The position numbers and the translations under genes are program-made. From assembly GCF_000733475.1 (NCBI RefSeq), contig NZ_JPFK01000002.1:385501-449500 (forward strand): a stretch of DNA of 64,000 nucleotides. The letters run 5' to 3'. The DNA comes from Mangrovimonas yunxiaonensis (GTDB lineage Bacteria > Bacteroidota > Bacteroidia > Flavobacteriales > Flavobacteriaceae). The stretch's first letter is position 1. Every line of letters starts with the position of its first letter. Positions 8,796 through 16,002 of the stretch are shown one piece after another. Under the pieces are notes generated by a model. That model was not told the origin of the DNA and ran no database searches. It saw only the letters and a list, made by a program, of their open reading frames with translations.

Positions 8796-9740
8796 ATGAC
8801 CATTACACAACTTCATTACGTTTTAGCCGTAGCCGAACATAAAAACTTTACCAAAGCCGCTTCAAGCTGCTTTGTAACGCAACCTACCTTAAGCATGCAA
8901 ATACAAAAGCTTGAGGAAGAACTTGACGTTCTAATTTTTGACCGCAGCAAAAAACCCATCGAACTTACCGATGTAGGCAGAAAGATTGTTTACCAAGCAA
9001 AAAACATTGTTAACGAGTCGGATAGAATTCAGGATATTGTAGACCAACAAAAAGGGTTTATAGGCGGGGAGTTTAAGTTGGGTATTATCCCAACCATCAT
9101 GCCTACATTGCTACCCATGTTTTTAAAGACCTTTATAAAAAAATATCCCAAGGTAAAATTAAAAATTGAAGAGCTCACCACCGAAGAGACCATGCAACGT
9201 TTAGAAGATGGCCATTTAGATGCGGCCATTGCTGCAACGCCGCTAGAGAACGAGCACCTTAAAGAGCGTGTACTTTACTACGAGCCATTTGTTGGTTATA
9301 CGCCCTCTAACCATAGGCTGTTTAAAAACAAAACCATAGATCCCAACGATCTAGACCTACAGGATATGCTGCTTTTAGAAGATGGGCATTGCTTTAGAGA
9401 TGGCGTACTTAACCTCTGCAAATCCTTTAAAGACCAAGGTGATGACAGTTTTCAGCTAGAGAGTGGTAGTATAGAAACATTGGTTAAACTCTCGAACGAA
9501 GGTTTAGGCATGACGCTACTGCCATACTTACACACCCTAGAAATTAACGATAGTTTTAAACCCAACCTACGTTATTTTACCGAGCCTTCTCCTGCAAGAG
9601 AAGTAAGTCTAATATATCATAAAAGCGAATTAAAAATGCAGATTATCGAAGCGCTTTACGATACAATTTCTGGCATTGTTAGAGGCGCCATTACCTTTCA
9701 GAATGTTAATATAATTAGCCCGCTCCCGAGAAAAAAGTAA
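8796..9740 (+). CDS. oxyR: OxyR-type hydrogen-peroxide sensor, LysR family
   Basis: A 314-residue LysR regulator: winged-helix DNA-binding domain (1-60; KAASSCFVTQPTLSMQIQKLE) followed by a substrate-binding-like domain. Its two redox cysteines, C199 and C208 in EDGHCFRDGVLNLC, have the same spacing and even the same numbers as in E. coli OxyR, where they form the peroxide-induced disulfide. Divergent placement beside dps supports this assignment. OxyR activates peroxide defence genes when oxidised. An additional cysteine (C25) lies in the DNA-binding domain. Confidence 0.95.
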   Translation: MTITQLHYVLAVAEHKNFTKAASSCFVTQPTLSMQIQKLEEELDVLIFDRSKKPIELTDVGRKIVYQAKNIVNESDRIQDIVDQQKGFIGGEFKLGIIPTIMPTLLPMFLKTFIKKYPKVKLKIEELTTEETMQRLEDGHLDAAIAATPLENEHLKERVLYYEPFVGYTPSNHRLFKNKTIDPNDLDLQDMLLLEDGHCFRDGVLNLCKSFKDQGDDSFQLESGSIETLVKLSNEGLGMTLLPYLHTLEINDSFKPNLRYFTEPSPAREVSLIYHKSELKMQIIEALYDTISGIVRGAITFQNVNIISPLPRKK

Positions 9741-9762
9741 CCATACAGTAAGTAGCATATAA

Positions 9763-9790
9763 AAAAAGCGACCTCGTCAGGTCGCTTTTT
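9763..9790. terminator. Strong bidirectional terminator after oxyR
   Basis: Perfect 12-base arms AAAAAGCGACCT (9763-9774) and AGGTCGCTTTTT (9779-9790) with loop CGTC lie between two convergent genes, with T-runs usable on both strands. Confidence 0.9.
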
Positions 9791-9798
9791 CTTTTATT

Positions 9799-9996
9799 TT
9801 AATGCTTTAAATATATTAAACATTGGTTTAACTCTGGGTTCTGTCGAACTAAAGATTGGATAAAAATCCGTAATTCTTCAATTTCGTAGGGCAATAAACG
9901 TTGGGTTGCTTTTTGCACTTCTTTACAGAACAACGCAGTATCAAAACTTACTTTTTTAAGTACAGTTTTGGTGTACTCAAACATTGCTCTTGCCAT
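9799..9996 (-). CDS. Conserved small hypothetical protein
   Basis: A 65-residue soluble protein (MARAMFEYTKTVLKKVSFD...) with predicted helices and no signal peptide. It is real by context: it fills a clean gap between terminators, has good codon use, and similar small proteins with the same opening occur in other Flavobacteriaceae as far as I recall. Two cysteines (about 24 and 59) are present but no metal motif. Function unknown. Confidence 0.7.
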   Translation of the reverse strand: MARAMFEYTKTVLKKVSFDTALFCKEVQKATQRLLPYEIEELRIFIQSLVRQNPELNQCLIYLKH

Positions 9997-10157
9997 AATT
10001 AGTTTTTCGGTTTTTGGGTTAGGTAGATTTGTTTAATAGGCTAAATATAGCGTTTTTATTACCTTATAAATATAAGAAATTTTAGCATGTAAATAACATT
10101 TACAACAAAACTTTAACACAAAACTATCACGTTATTGGCGGCTTATTTTTCTTTTAT

Positions 10158-10958
10158 TTAAAACCTATTATCGCCGTCTAACAAATTACCCAAACCACCT
10201 AAAACACTGCCTTCGCCTTTGTCCTTTCCTCCTGCTCTTGGGGCAGATGCCAACACCCTATCGGCCAAACGGCTAAAGGGTAAAGATTGTATGTAAACCG
10301 TCCCTGGCCCTTGAAGTTTTGCAAAAAACAAGCCTTCACCACCAAAAACGGTGTTTTTAATGCCGCCTACAAACTCTATATCGTAGTCCACATCTTTGGT
10401 AAACCCTACAATACAACCCGTATCTACCCTTAAAACTTCACCTGCCTGCAACACGCGTTTGGCCATGGTGCCGCCGGCATGAACAAAGGCCATACCATCG
10501 CCTTCTAGTTTTTGCATGATAAATCCTTCGCCACCAAAAAGGCCACGACCTAATCGTTTGCTAAATTCTATGCCTACACTTACGCCCTTGGCCGCACACA
10601 AAAAGGCATCTTTTTGGCAAATAAACTTGCCATTAAACTCGGTTAGGTCTATAGGAACAATTTTCCCTGGATATGGCGAAGCAAAGCTTACACATTGCTT
10701 TCCTGACAAGGTATTATAAAAAGCCGTCATAAATAAACTTTCGCCGGTTAGGATACGCTTACCAGCCCCCAGAATCTTACCTAAAAACCCAGAATCTTTT
10801 TTAGAGCCATCGCCAAAAATAGTTTCCATCTTAATACCATTGTCCATCATCATAAAACTACCTGCTTCTGCTATAACGCCCTCCTGTGGGTCTAATTCTA
10901 TTTCTACAAATTGCATTTCTTCTCCAAAAATCCTGTAGTCTATTTCGTGTGCTGTCAT
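10158..10958 (-). CDS. AIM24 / TIGR00266 family protein
   Basis: A 266-residue protein of the AIM24 family (TIGR00266), built of repeated glycine-rich beta segments such as [22 protein letters not shown] (two related copies around 140-165 and 205-232). AIM24 relatives form a beta-solenoid-like fold; the bacterial role is unknown although mitochondrial members affect inner-membrane organisation. The C-terminal tail is Gly/Asp rich. It is transcribed alone. Confidence 0.88.
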   Translation of the reverse strand: MTAHEIDYRIFGEEMQFVEIELDPQEGVIAEAGSFMMMDNGIKMETIFGDGSKKDSGFLGKILGAGKRILTGESLFMTAFYNTLSGKQCVSFASPYPGKIVPIDLTEFNGKFICQKDAFLCAAKGVSVGIEFSKRLGRGLFGGEGFIMQKLEGDGMAFVHAGGTMAKRVLQAGEVLRVDTGCIVGFTKDVDYDIEFVGGIKNTVFGGEGLFFAKLQGPGTVYIQSLPFSRLADRVLASAPRAGGKDKGEGSVLGGLGNLLDGDNRF

Positions 10959-11020
10959 GTTGTTTTATTTTTTCGATTGATTTAAAAATTAGTTGTAAAA
11001 AAATAGCTTTTGTTACATTT

Positions 11021-11476
11021 TTAAGTGCGCATTTTTAAAGTCCACTCAAAGCTAAAATCAGACACCTCGTCACCAGAGGCATCAAACCCTTTTGCGTGCA
11101 GCCAAATGGTTTGTCCCTCACCAGTTTCAATGGCTTTTTTAATAACGGCATCGATAACATCACCTTGTTGGCAAACAAAAGTAATCCTCCCTAGTGCCTT
11201 TTTTTTAAAATGACCTTTATTGTTAGTGACTAACATAGAAATGCTTTCCCCACTCGCTTTAATTTTCATAAGCATTAAAGCTCCTGTTGTTAGCTCGGCA
11301 GCCATACCTTGCACGGCCCAAAACATCGATTTAAAGGGGTTTTGGTTTACCCATCGGTGCTTTACTTTTACTTCGCAGGTCTTATTGTCTATATACGTTG
11401 CCCGTACTCCCGTAAAAAAAGCAGCAGGTAGTTTAAACAGTAGAAATAAATTGAGTTTTGTGGTTGAGATCTTCAT
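11021..11476 (-). CDS. DUF4442 hot-dog fold protein (possible thioesterase)
   Basis: A 151-residue DUF4442 protein, a hot-dog fold group related to acyl-CoA thioesterases. Typical segments are KVKHRWVNQNPFKSMFWAVQGMAAEL in the middle and the conserved C-terminal strands. A catalytic residue comparable to the PaaI aspartate is not obvious, so thioesterase activity is a guess from fold. It is flanked by the AIM24 gene and a divergent DUF4870 gene. Confidence 0.8.
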   Translation of the reverse strand: MKISTTKLNLFLLFKLPAAFFTGVRATYIDNKTCEVKVKHRWVNQNPFKSMFWAVQGMAAELTTGALMLMKIKASGESISMLVTNNKGHFKKKALGRITFVCQQGDVIDAVIKKAIETGEGQTIWLHAKGFDASGDEVSDFSFEWTLKMRT

Positions 11477-11573
11477 ACGGTTTTTTAATTACCTCACTAA
11501 AATACCTAAAAAAACCTCGCCCCTACATGTTAATATTTTGTTAAAAATTAAAATTTAAGGTACTTTGTATTGC

Positions 11574-11601
11574 ATAATACCTTCTTTTAGATATATATTT
11601 G
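11574..11601 (+). promoter_or_regulatory. Bacteroidota promoter of the DUF4870 gene
   Basis: A TTG at 11574-11576 and TATATTTG at 11594-11601, separated by 17 bases, fit the -33/-7 consensus of Bacteroidota. The predicted transcript start gives a leader of about 10 nt before the ATG at 11618. Confidence 0.65.
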
Positions 11602-11617
11602 CATAAGAAACTATTAT

Positions 11618-12076
11618 ATGTTTATAAAAATGCCAGACAATCATCAAAAAAATATTGCAACGTTTATTCATCTATCCACCTTTTCGAGGTTTATTATTCC
11701 GTTAGGGAATTACATTGCCCCTATAGTGTTATGGAGCATAAACAAAAACAAAGGTGCCTTTATTGACGCCCATGGTAAACAAGCCATTAACTTTCAAATA
11801 AGCATACTGTTGTACACTGTAATAATAGGTATGATAACCGTTCCGTTTTTCATTTTTAATTTTTTTGGCGGTATAGGTTTCATCGATTTTAACGGCTTTC
11901 AGGATTTTCACATCAATTTAGGAAAACCTTCGCCGCTTTTATACTTAACAGGTTTTATTGGACTGTTGGGTATTGTTGCCTTTATTTTGGAATTGGTATT
12001 TATAATAACTGCCAGTTTAAAGGCTAGGGATGGTTTAAATTACAACTATCCGTTCACCATTAATTTCATCAAATAA
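11618..12076 (+). CDS. DUF4870 domain-containing membrane protein
   Basis: A 152-residue membrane protein with hydrophobic segments around 25-45, 60-85 and 105-130 and the DUF4870 motif HGKQAINFQIS (about 50-60). It lies just upstream of a PadR-PspC pair, as DUF4870 genes often do in flavobacteria, so it may belong to the same membrane-homeostasis regulon. An alternative start four codons downstream (11630) is possible. Function unknown. Confidence 0.88.
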   Translation: MFIKMPDNHQKNIATFIHLSTFSRFIIPLGNYIAPIVLWSINKNKGAFIDAHGKQAINFQISILLYTVIIGMITVPFFIFNFFGGIGFIDFNGFQDFHINLGKPSPLLYLTGFIGLLGIVAFILELVFIITASLKARDGLNYNYPFTINFIK

Positions 12077-12138
12077 CACCATCATCAATCAAAATCAATC
12101 AAAAAATGAACAGTTTCACCATTAAACCCAATTAGAAC

Positions 12139-12477
12139 ATGAAGATAGAAAACACAAAAGCACAAATGCGCAAGGGAGTTCTAGAGTACTGCATCTTATC
12201 TATATTAAAAGATGAAGATGCCTATGTAGCCGAAATTCTAGACACCCTTAAAGACGCAAAAATGCTAGTGGTTGAAGGGACCATCTACCCTTTGCTTACA
12301 CGGCTTAAAAATGCGGGGCTCCTTTCGTACCGTTGGGAAGAATCGACCTCTGGGCCGCCAAGAAAATACTACGGCCTTACCGAAACGGGAAAAATATTTC
12401 TCAACGAACTAAACGGCACTTGGGAAGATTTACAAAACGCAGTTAATATAGTAACCAGTCAAAAAACTCAAAAGTAA
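12139..12477 (+). CDS. PadR family transcriptional regulator
   Basis: A 112-residue winged-helix protein of the short PadR type: the N-terminal RKGVLEYCILSILKDEDAY and the wing motif TIYPLLTRLKNAGLL...GPPRKYYGLTETG are diagnostic. Short PadR regulators usually repress their own operon. The next gene, a PspC protein, starts on its stop codon (TAATG), so the pair is co-translated. An eight-codon reading frame ends three bases before its ATG and may be chance. Confidence 0.92.
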   Translation: MKIENTKAQMRKGVLEYCILSILKDEDAYVAEILDTLKDAKMLVVEGTIYPLLTRLKNAGLLSYRWEESTSGPPRKYYGLTETGKIFLNELNGTWEDLQNAVNIVTSQKTQK

Positions 12478-14240
12478 TGAATAAAACAGTCAACATAAAT
12501 TTAGCAGGTACATTCTTTCATATTGATGAAGATGCGTACTTAAAATTACAACGCTATCTGGAGGCTATAAAACGTTCATTTACAGACGCACAAGGGCGTT
12601 CTGAAATTATAGCCGATATCGAAGCGCGCATAGCCGAACTTTTCGTCGAGCGCATGAAACACGACAAACAAGTTATTAGCAGTAAGGAGGTTGATGATGT
12701 TATAAACATTATGGGGCAACCCGAAGACTACCTTGTTGATGAAGAGATTTTTGAAGATGAGCCAAAAAACACCCACACAAGACGCAGCACAAAAAAACTA
12801 TACCGCGACACCGACAACTCGTACATTGGCGGGGTATCGTCTGGTTTGGGACATTACTTGGGCATTGATGCCGTTTGGGTACGTTTGCTTTGGATTTTGT
12901 TAGCCATTGGATCTGGCGGAACCTTTATATTAATTTACATTTTGTTCTGGATTCTGGTTCCAGAAGCCGTATCTACCGCCGATAAATTAACCATGACAGG
13001 CGAACCGGTAAACATTACCAACATTGAAAAAAAAATTCGTGATGGCATTGACAACGTTTCAGAAACGGTAAAAAATGTCGATTATCAAAAGTATGGTAAC
13101 AAGGTAAAATCCAGCTCGAAATCGTTTTTCGATACCTTGGGCGATGTCGCGATGTTCTGCCTTAAACTGTTTGCCAAGTTTATTGGGGTAATGCTAATTT
13201 TAATTGGGGCATCGACCTTAATCGGGCTGCTTATCGGCTTGTTTACCTTTGGTATTTCCGATTTCGCCCACATTCCGGGCTTCGATTTTATCGATGCCTC
13301 CAATGCGGCTAACACCCCAGTATGGTTAACGTCGTTGCTGGCCTTCTTTGCTATAGGCATTCCGTTTTTCTTCCTGTTTTATCTGGGACTTAAAATTTTA
13401 ATCAACAACCTTAAATCCATAGGTAACGTTGCCAAGTTTTCACTGCTCGGGCTATGGGTATTAGCTATTGTTGGTCTCATTATTATTGGTATTAGACAAG
13501 CTCGCGAGCATGCGTTTGATGCAAACGTGACAAAAACCGAAACGCTACAAATAACGCAGCAAGACACCCTATACCTTAAAATGCAAGGAAACACCCTGTA
13601 TAGCAATAAAGTGTACAGAAACCACAACCCCTATAAATTGGTTTATAATGAAAGTGATGAGAAACTTATTTACTCCTCAGATGTGCGCCTTATTGTAAAA
13701 TCGACCAAAGACTCCTTGGCCAGTATTCGCATTGAAAAAACTGCCGAAGGTAGCAACTACAAAGCTGCCAGAGACCGTGCTAGCGAGATTGACTATGGCT
13801 ATACCCTACATAAAAACAACCTTAAACTAAACGCCTACCATACAACAGCTTTTAAAAACAAGTTTAGGGATCAAGAGGTAGAAGTTACGCTATACTTGCC
13901 AGAAGGCACTGTGCTATATGCCGATGACAATACCTATTCGTTCCATAGAAATTCAAGCTATTACAACGATATTTTGCATAACGATATGGAAGAGCACTAC
14001 TTAAAAGTAATGGACGACGAACTGGAGTGCCTGGACTGCAACAAGGACAACTACGAAGTAAACATTCGTATTGAAGAAAAAGACGACCACTCTAGAGTTA
14101 TCATAAACGATGATAGCTTAGATATTAAAAACGAAGAAAACAGTTTAAAAATTAACAACAAGGGCATTAATGCCAACTCTGAAAACGTACGTGTAAAAAT
14201 AGATAACAACGGAGTGAACATTAGCTCTAAAAAAGAGTAA
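12477..14240 (+). CDS. PspC domain-containing multi-pass membrane protein
   Basis: A 587-residue protein. The N-terminal ~95 residues are a soluble helical region common to this group; a PspC domain follows (about 100-165, KKLYRDTDNSYIGGVSSGLGHYLGI then a membrane segment ending in FWILVPEA); further membrane segments lie near 228-250, 275-300 and 318-340; the C-terminal ~240 residues are a beta-rich DUF2807-like region rich in Asn and Asp. PspC proteins take part in envelope-stress responses. Translationally coupled to PadR, with two DUF2807 genes downstream. Confidence 0.9.
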   Translation: MNKTVNINLAGTFFHIDEDAYLKLQRYLEAIKRSFTDAQGRSEIIADIEARIAELFVERMKHDKQVISSKEVDDVINIMGQPEDYLVDEEIFEDEPKNTHTRRSTKKLYRDTDNSYIGGVSSGLGHYLGIDAVWVRLLWILLAIGSGGTFILIYILFWILVPEAVSTADKLTMTGEPVNITNIEKKIRDGIDNVSETVKNVDYQKYGNKVKSSSKSFFDTLGDVAMFCLKLFAKFIGVMLILIGASTLIGLLIGLFTFGISDFAHIPGFDFIDASNAANTPVWLTSLLAFFAIGIPFFFLFYLGLKILINNLKSIGNVAKFSLLGLWVLAIVGLIIIGIRQAREHAFDANVTKTETLQITQQDTLYLKMQGNTLYSNKVYRNHNPYKLVYNESDEKLIYSSDVRLIVKSTKDSLASIRIEKTAEGSNYKAARDRASEIDYGYTLHKNNLKLNAYHTTAFKNKFRDQEVEVTLYLPEGTVLYADDNTYSFHRNSSYYNDILHNDMEEHYLKVMDDELECLDCNKDNYEVNIRIEEKDDHSRVIINDDSLDIKNEENSLKINNKGINANSENVRVKIDNNGVNISSKKE

Positions 14241-14273
14241 GTCATTTTTAAAAACGCCCCTACCATACCAACA

Positions 14274-14297
14274 TCAATCAATCAATCAATCAATCAA
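14274..14297. repeat. Tetranucleotide tandem repeat (TCAA)6
   Basis: Six perfect copies of TCAA end 14 bases before the ATG of the DUF2807 lipoprotein gene. Related ATCAATCAA words occur at 8187-8206 and 12082-12101. Such simple repeats can change copy number by slippage, here in the untranslated leader. Confidence 0.9.
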
Positions 14298-14311
14298 CTA
14301 ATAAACAAATC

Positions 14312-15031
14312 ATGTCAACACTAACAAAAATAATCGTATCGAGCATTTTAGCTATTTTTTTAAGCTCCTGCACCTTCGAAAACTTTGGTGTAAAAGGCAA
14401 CGGCCATGTTGTAACCCAAGAGAGGCCCTTAAATGGCACCTTTAGCGAAATTAAAGTAAGTCGCGGCCTAGACCTCTATTTAACGCAAAGCGATGTAGCA
14501 CAGTTGTCTGTACAAGCCGATGAAAATCTTCACAGCATTATTAAAACCGAAATAGAGAACCATGTTTTAAAAATCTATGCAGAAGAGAATATCGCTTCGT
14601 CATCATCTAAAAAAATCATGCTTAGCTTTACAAGCGTCTCAAAAATAGAAGCCTCTAGCGGAAGTGATGTTTACTCCAATGGCCCCATAAAAACGCAAGA
14701 CCTAGAGCTTACCGCCAGCAGTGGCAGCGATATGGAGCTACACATAGAAACCGAAAACCTGTCGTGCCAAGCATCCAGCGGTGCCGATATCGAGCTTACT
14801 GGCAATACCAGCTCATTAATTGCCGAAGCCTCTAGCGGAAGCGATATAGACACCGAAAACCTCAGCTCACAAACCGCCCAAGTTAAAGCTAGCAGCGGCG
14901 CAGACATTTCGGTAAATAGCAGCAAAAAAGTTACGGCCAGTGCAAGTAGCGGCGGCGATGTTACCTACTATGGCAACCCCGAAATTGTTGAAACCAACGA
15001 TGGTGTTTCCGGCAGTATAAAAAAACAATAA
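14312..15031 (+). CDS. DUF2807 (head GIN) lipoprotein
   Basis: A 239-residue lipoprotein: signal sequence ending LSSC with C20 as the lipidated residue, then a DUF2807 domain. The second half contains six near-copies of ASSGSD / ASSGAD / ASSGGD roughly every 20 residues (about 110-225), as expected for stacked turns of a right-handed beta-helix. DUF2807 proteins are abundant in Bacteroidota and usually found with PspC proteins; their role is unknown but probably structural at the cell surface or periplasm. A (TCAA)6 repeat precedes the start. Confidence 0.9.
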   Translation: MSTLTKIIVSSILAIFLSSCTFENFGVKGNGHVVTQERPLNGTFSEIKVSRGLDLYLTQSDVAQLSVQADENLHSIIKTEIENHVLKIYAEENIASSSSKKIMLSFTSVSKIEASSGSDVYSNGPIKTQDLELTASSGSDMELHIETENLSCQASSGADIELTGNTSSLIAEASSGSDIDTENLSSQTAQVKASSGADISVNSSKKVTASASSGGDVTYYGNPEIVETNDGVSGSIKKQ

Positions 15032-15052
15032 AAACAACCAACCAAAGAAAAG

Positions 15053-15090
15053 ACTACCCTAATCAAAATACCTGTTTAGGGTAGTTTTTT
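15053..15090 (+). terminator. Terminator after the first DUF2807 gene
   Basis: Arms ACTACCCTAA (15053-15062) and TTAGGGTAGT (15076-15085) with a 13-base loop are followed by T-rich sequence to 15090. Confidence 0.8.
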
Positions 15091-15093
15091 GTT

Positions 15094-15101
15094 TATATTT
15101 G
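15094..15101 (+). promoter_or_regulatory. Predicted -7 element for the second DUF2807 gene
   Basis: TATATTTG matches TAnnTTTG and lies just after the preceding terminator and 24 bases before the ATG at 15126. No convincing TTG box is seen upstream. Confidence 0.45.
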
Positions 15102-15125
15102 TTCTTAAAACTTAATCTCTTAAAC

Positions 15126-15956
15126 ATGTTAAAAAAGCTTTTATTTACCGCCATACTAACCCTTATTTCCATACAGCATTTTTCTCAGGAAAAAATAAAA
15201 GGCAGTAGAAACGTGACCATTGTCGAGACCAAAATAGACCCTTTTAGTAGCTTGTCCATTACTTCCGATTTCGATATTTTATTGGTAAAAGCTTTTGAAG
15301 CCTCTGTTGAAATTGAAACTGATGACAACCTGCATGACGTTATTAATTTTCAGGTAACCAACAACACCTTAACATTTAGCAGCAACAGCAAAATTACCTC
15401 TAGAAAAAAGCTTAACATTACTGTAAAGTACACCGATCAGTTAGCGCATTTAATCCTTAAAAACGGTGCCAAAGTTAGCGCTATTAGTGCCTTTAAAAAC
15501 CAAACCATAAATATTGAGGCTCACGACAACACCGCGGCAGAACTTAACCTTGAGGCCACCAACCTAAACCTAAGCTCTCAAGGCAAAGCAAAACTAAAGC
15601 TTAACATACAAAGCGATACGACAAGACTAGAACTTAGCGAAAACAGCAAGTTGGAAGCCTTAATAAACACAAAAATTCTAAAAGCAGATTTATACCAAAG
15701 TGCCAAAGCCGAAATTGAAGGCACATGCAACGACTTAAGCCTTAATACCATGAATTTCTCAAATTTTATTGGTAAAAACTTTACCAGTAAAAACAGCCAC
15801 ATCATCGCCGAAGATAGCAGCGAATTAGACACCCATACCGAGGCAGCTTTAATTTTAGAGGCCTCTGGCAATGCCGAAGTTAACCTTTACGGCCTGCCTA
15901 AAATTACCGTCAACAAATTTTCGGGAACTGCCAAATTAGAAAAAAAGGAACTTTAA
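15126..15956 (+). CDS. DUF2807 (head GIN) secreted protein
   Basis: The second DUF2807 protein (276 residues) has a cleavable signal peptide (MLKKLLFTAILTLISIQHFS) and no lipobox cysteine, unlike its neighbour. The GSRNVTIVETKIDPFSSL opening and repeated short beta strands fit the family, but the ASSGSD turns are replaced by more varied sequence. A TTG 27 bases upstream is in frame but would bury the signal. It has its own promoter after the terminator of the first paralogue. Confidence 0.85.
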   Translation: MLKKLLFTAILTLISIQHFSQEKIKGSRNVTIVETKIDPFSSLSITSDFDILLVKAFEASVEIETDDNLHDVINFQVTNNTLTFSSNSKITSRKKLNITVKYTDQLAHLILKNGAKVSAISAFKNQTINIEAHDNTAAELNLEATNLNLSSQGKAKLKLNIQSDTTRLELSENSKLEALINTKILKADLYQSAKAEIEGTCNDLSLNTMNFSNFIGKNFTSKNSHIIAEDSSELDTHTEAALILEASGNAEVNLYGLPKITVNKFSGTAKLEKKEL

Positions 15957-15964
15957 AAGCATGT

Positions 15965-15999
15965 AAAAAAACCAAGGTTATATAACCTTGGTTTTTTTT
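15965..15999. terminator. Bidirectional terminator, perfect palindrome
   Basis: A palindrome centred on 15981 (CCAAGGTTATATAACCTTGG flanked by A- and T-runs) separates the convergent DUF2807 and prolyl oligopeptidase genes. Confidence 0.9.
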
Positions 16000-16002
16000 C
16001 TT

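Noticed and set aside
12106-12135. Nine-codon reading frame just before padR as a leader peptide
   Set aside because: No stem-loop, attenuator or codon bias supports translation; chance is sufficient.
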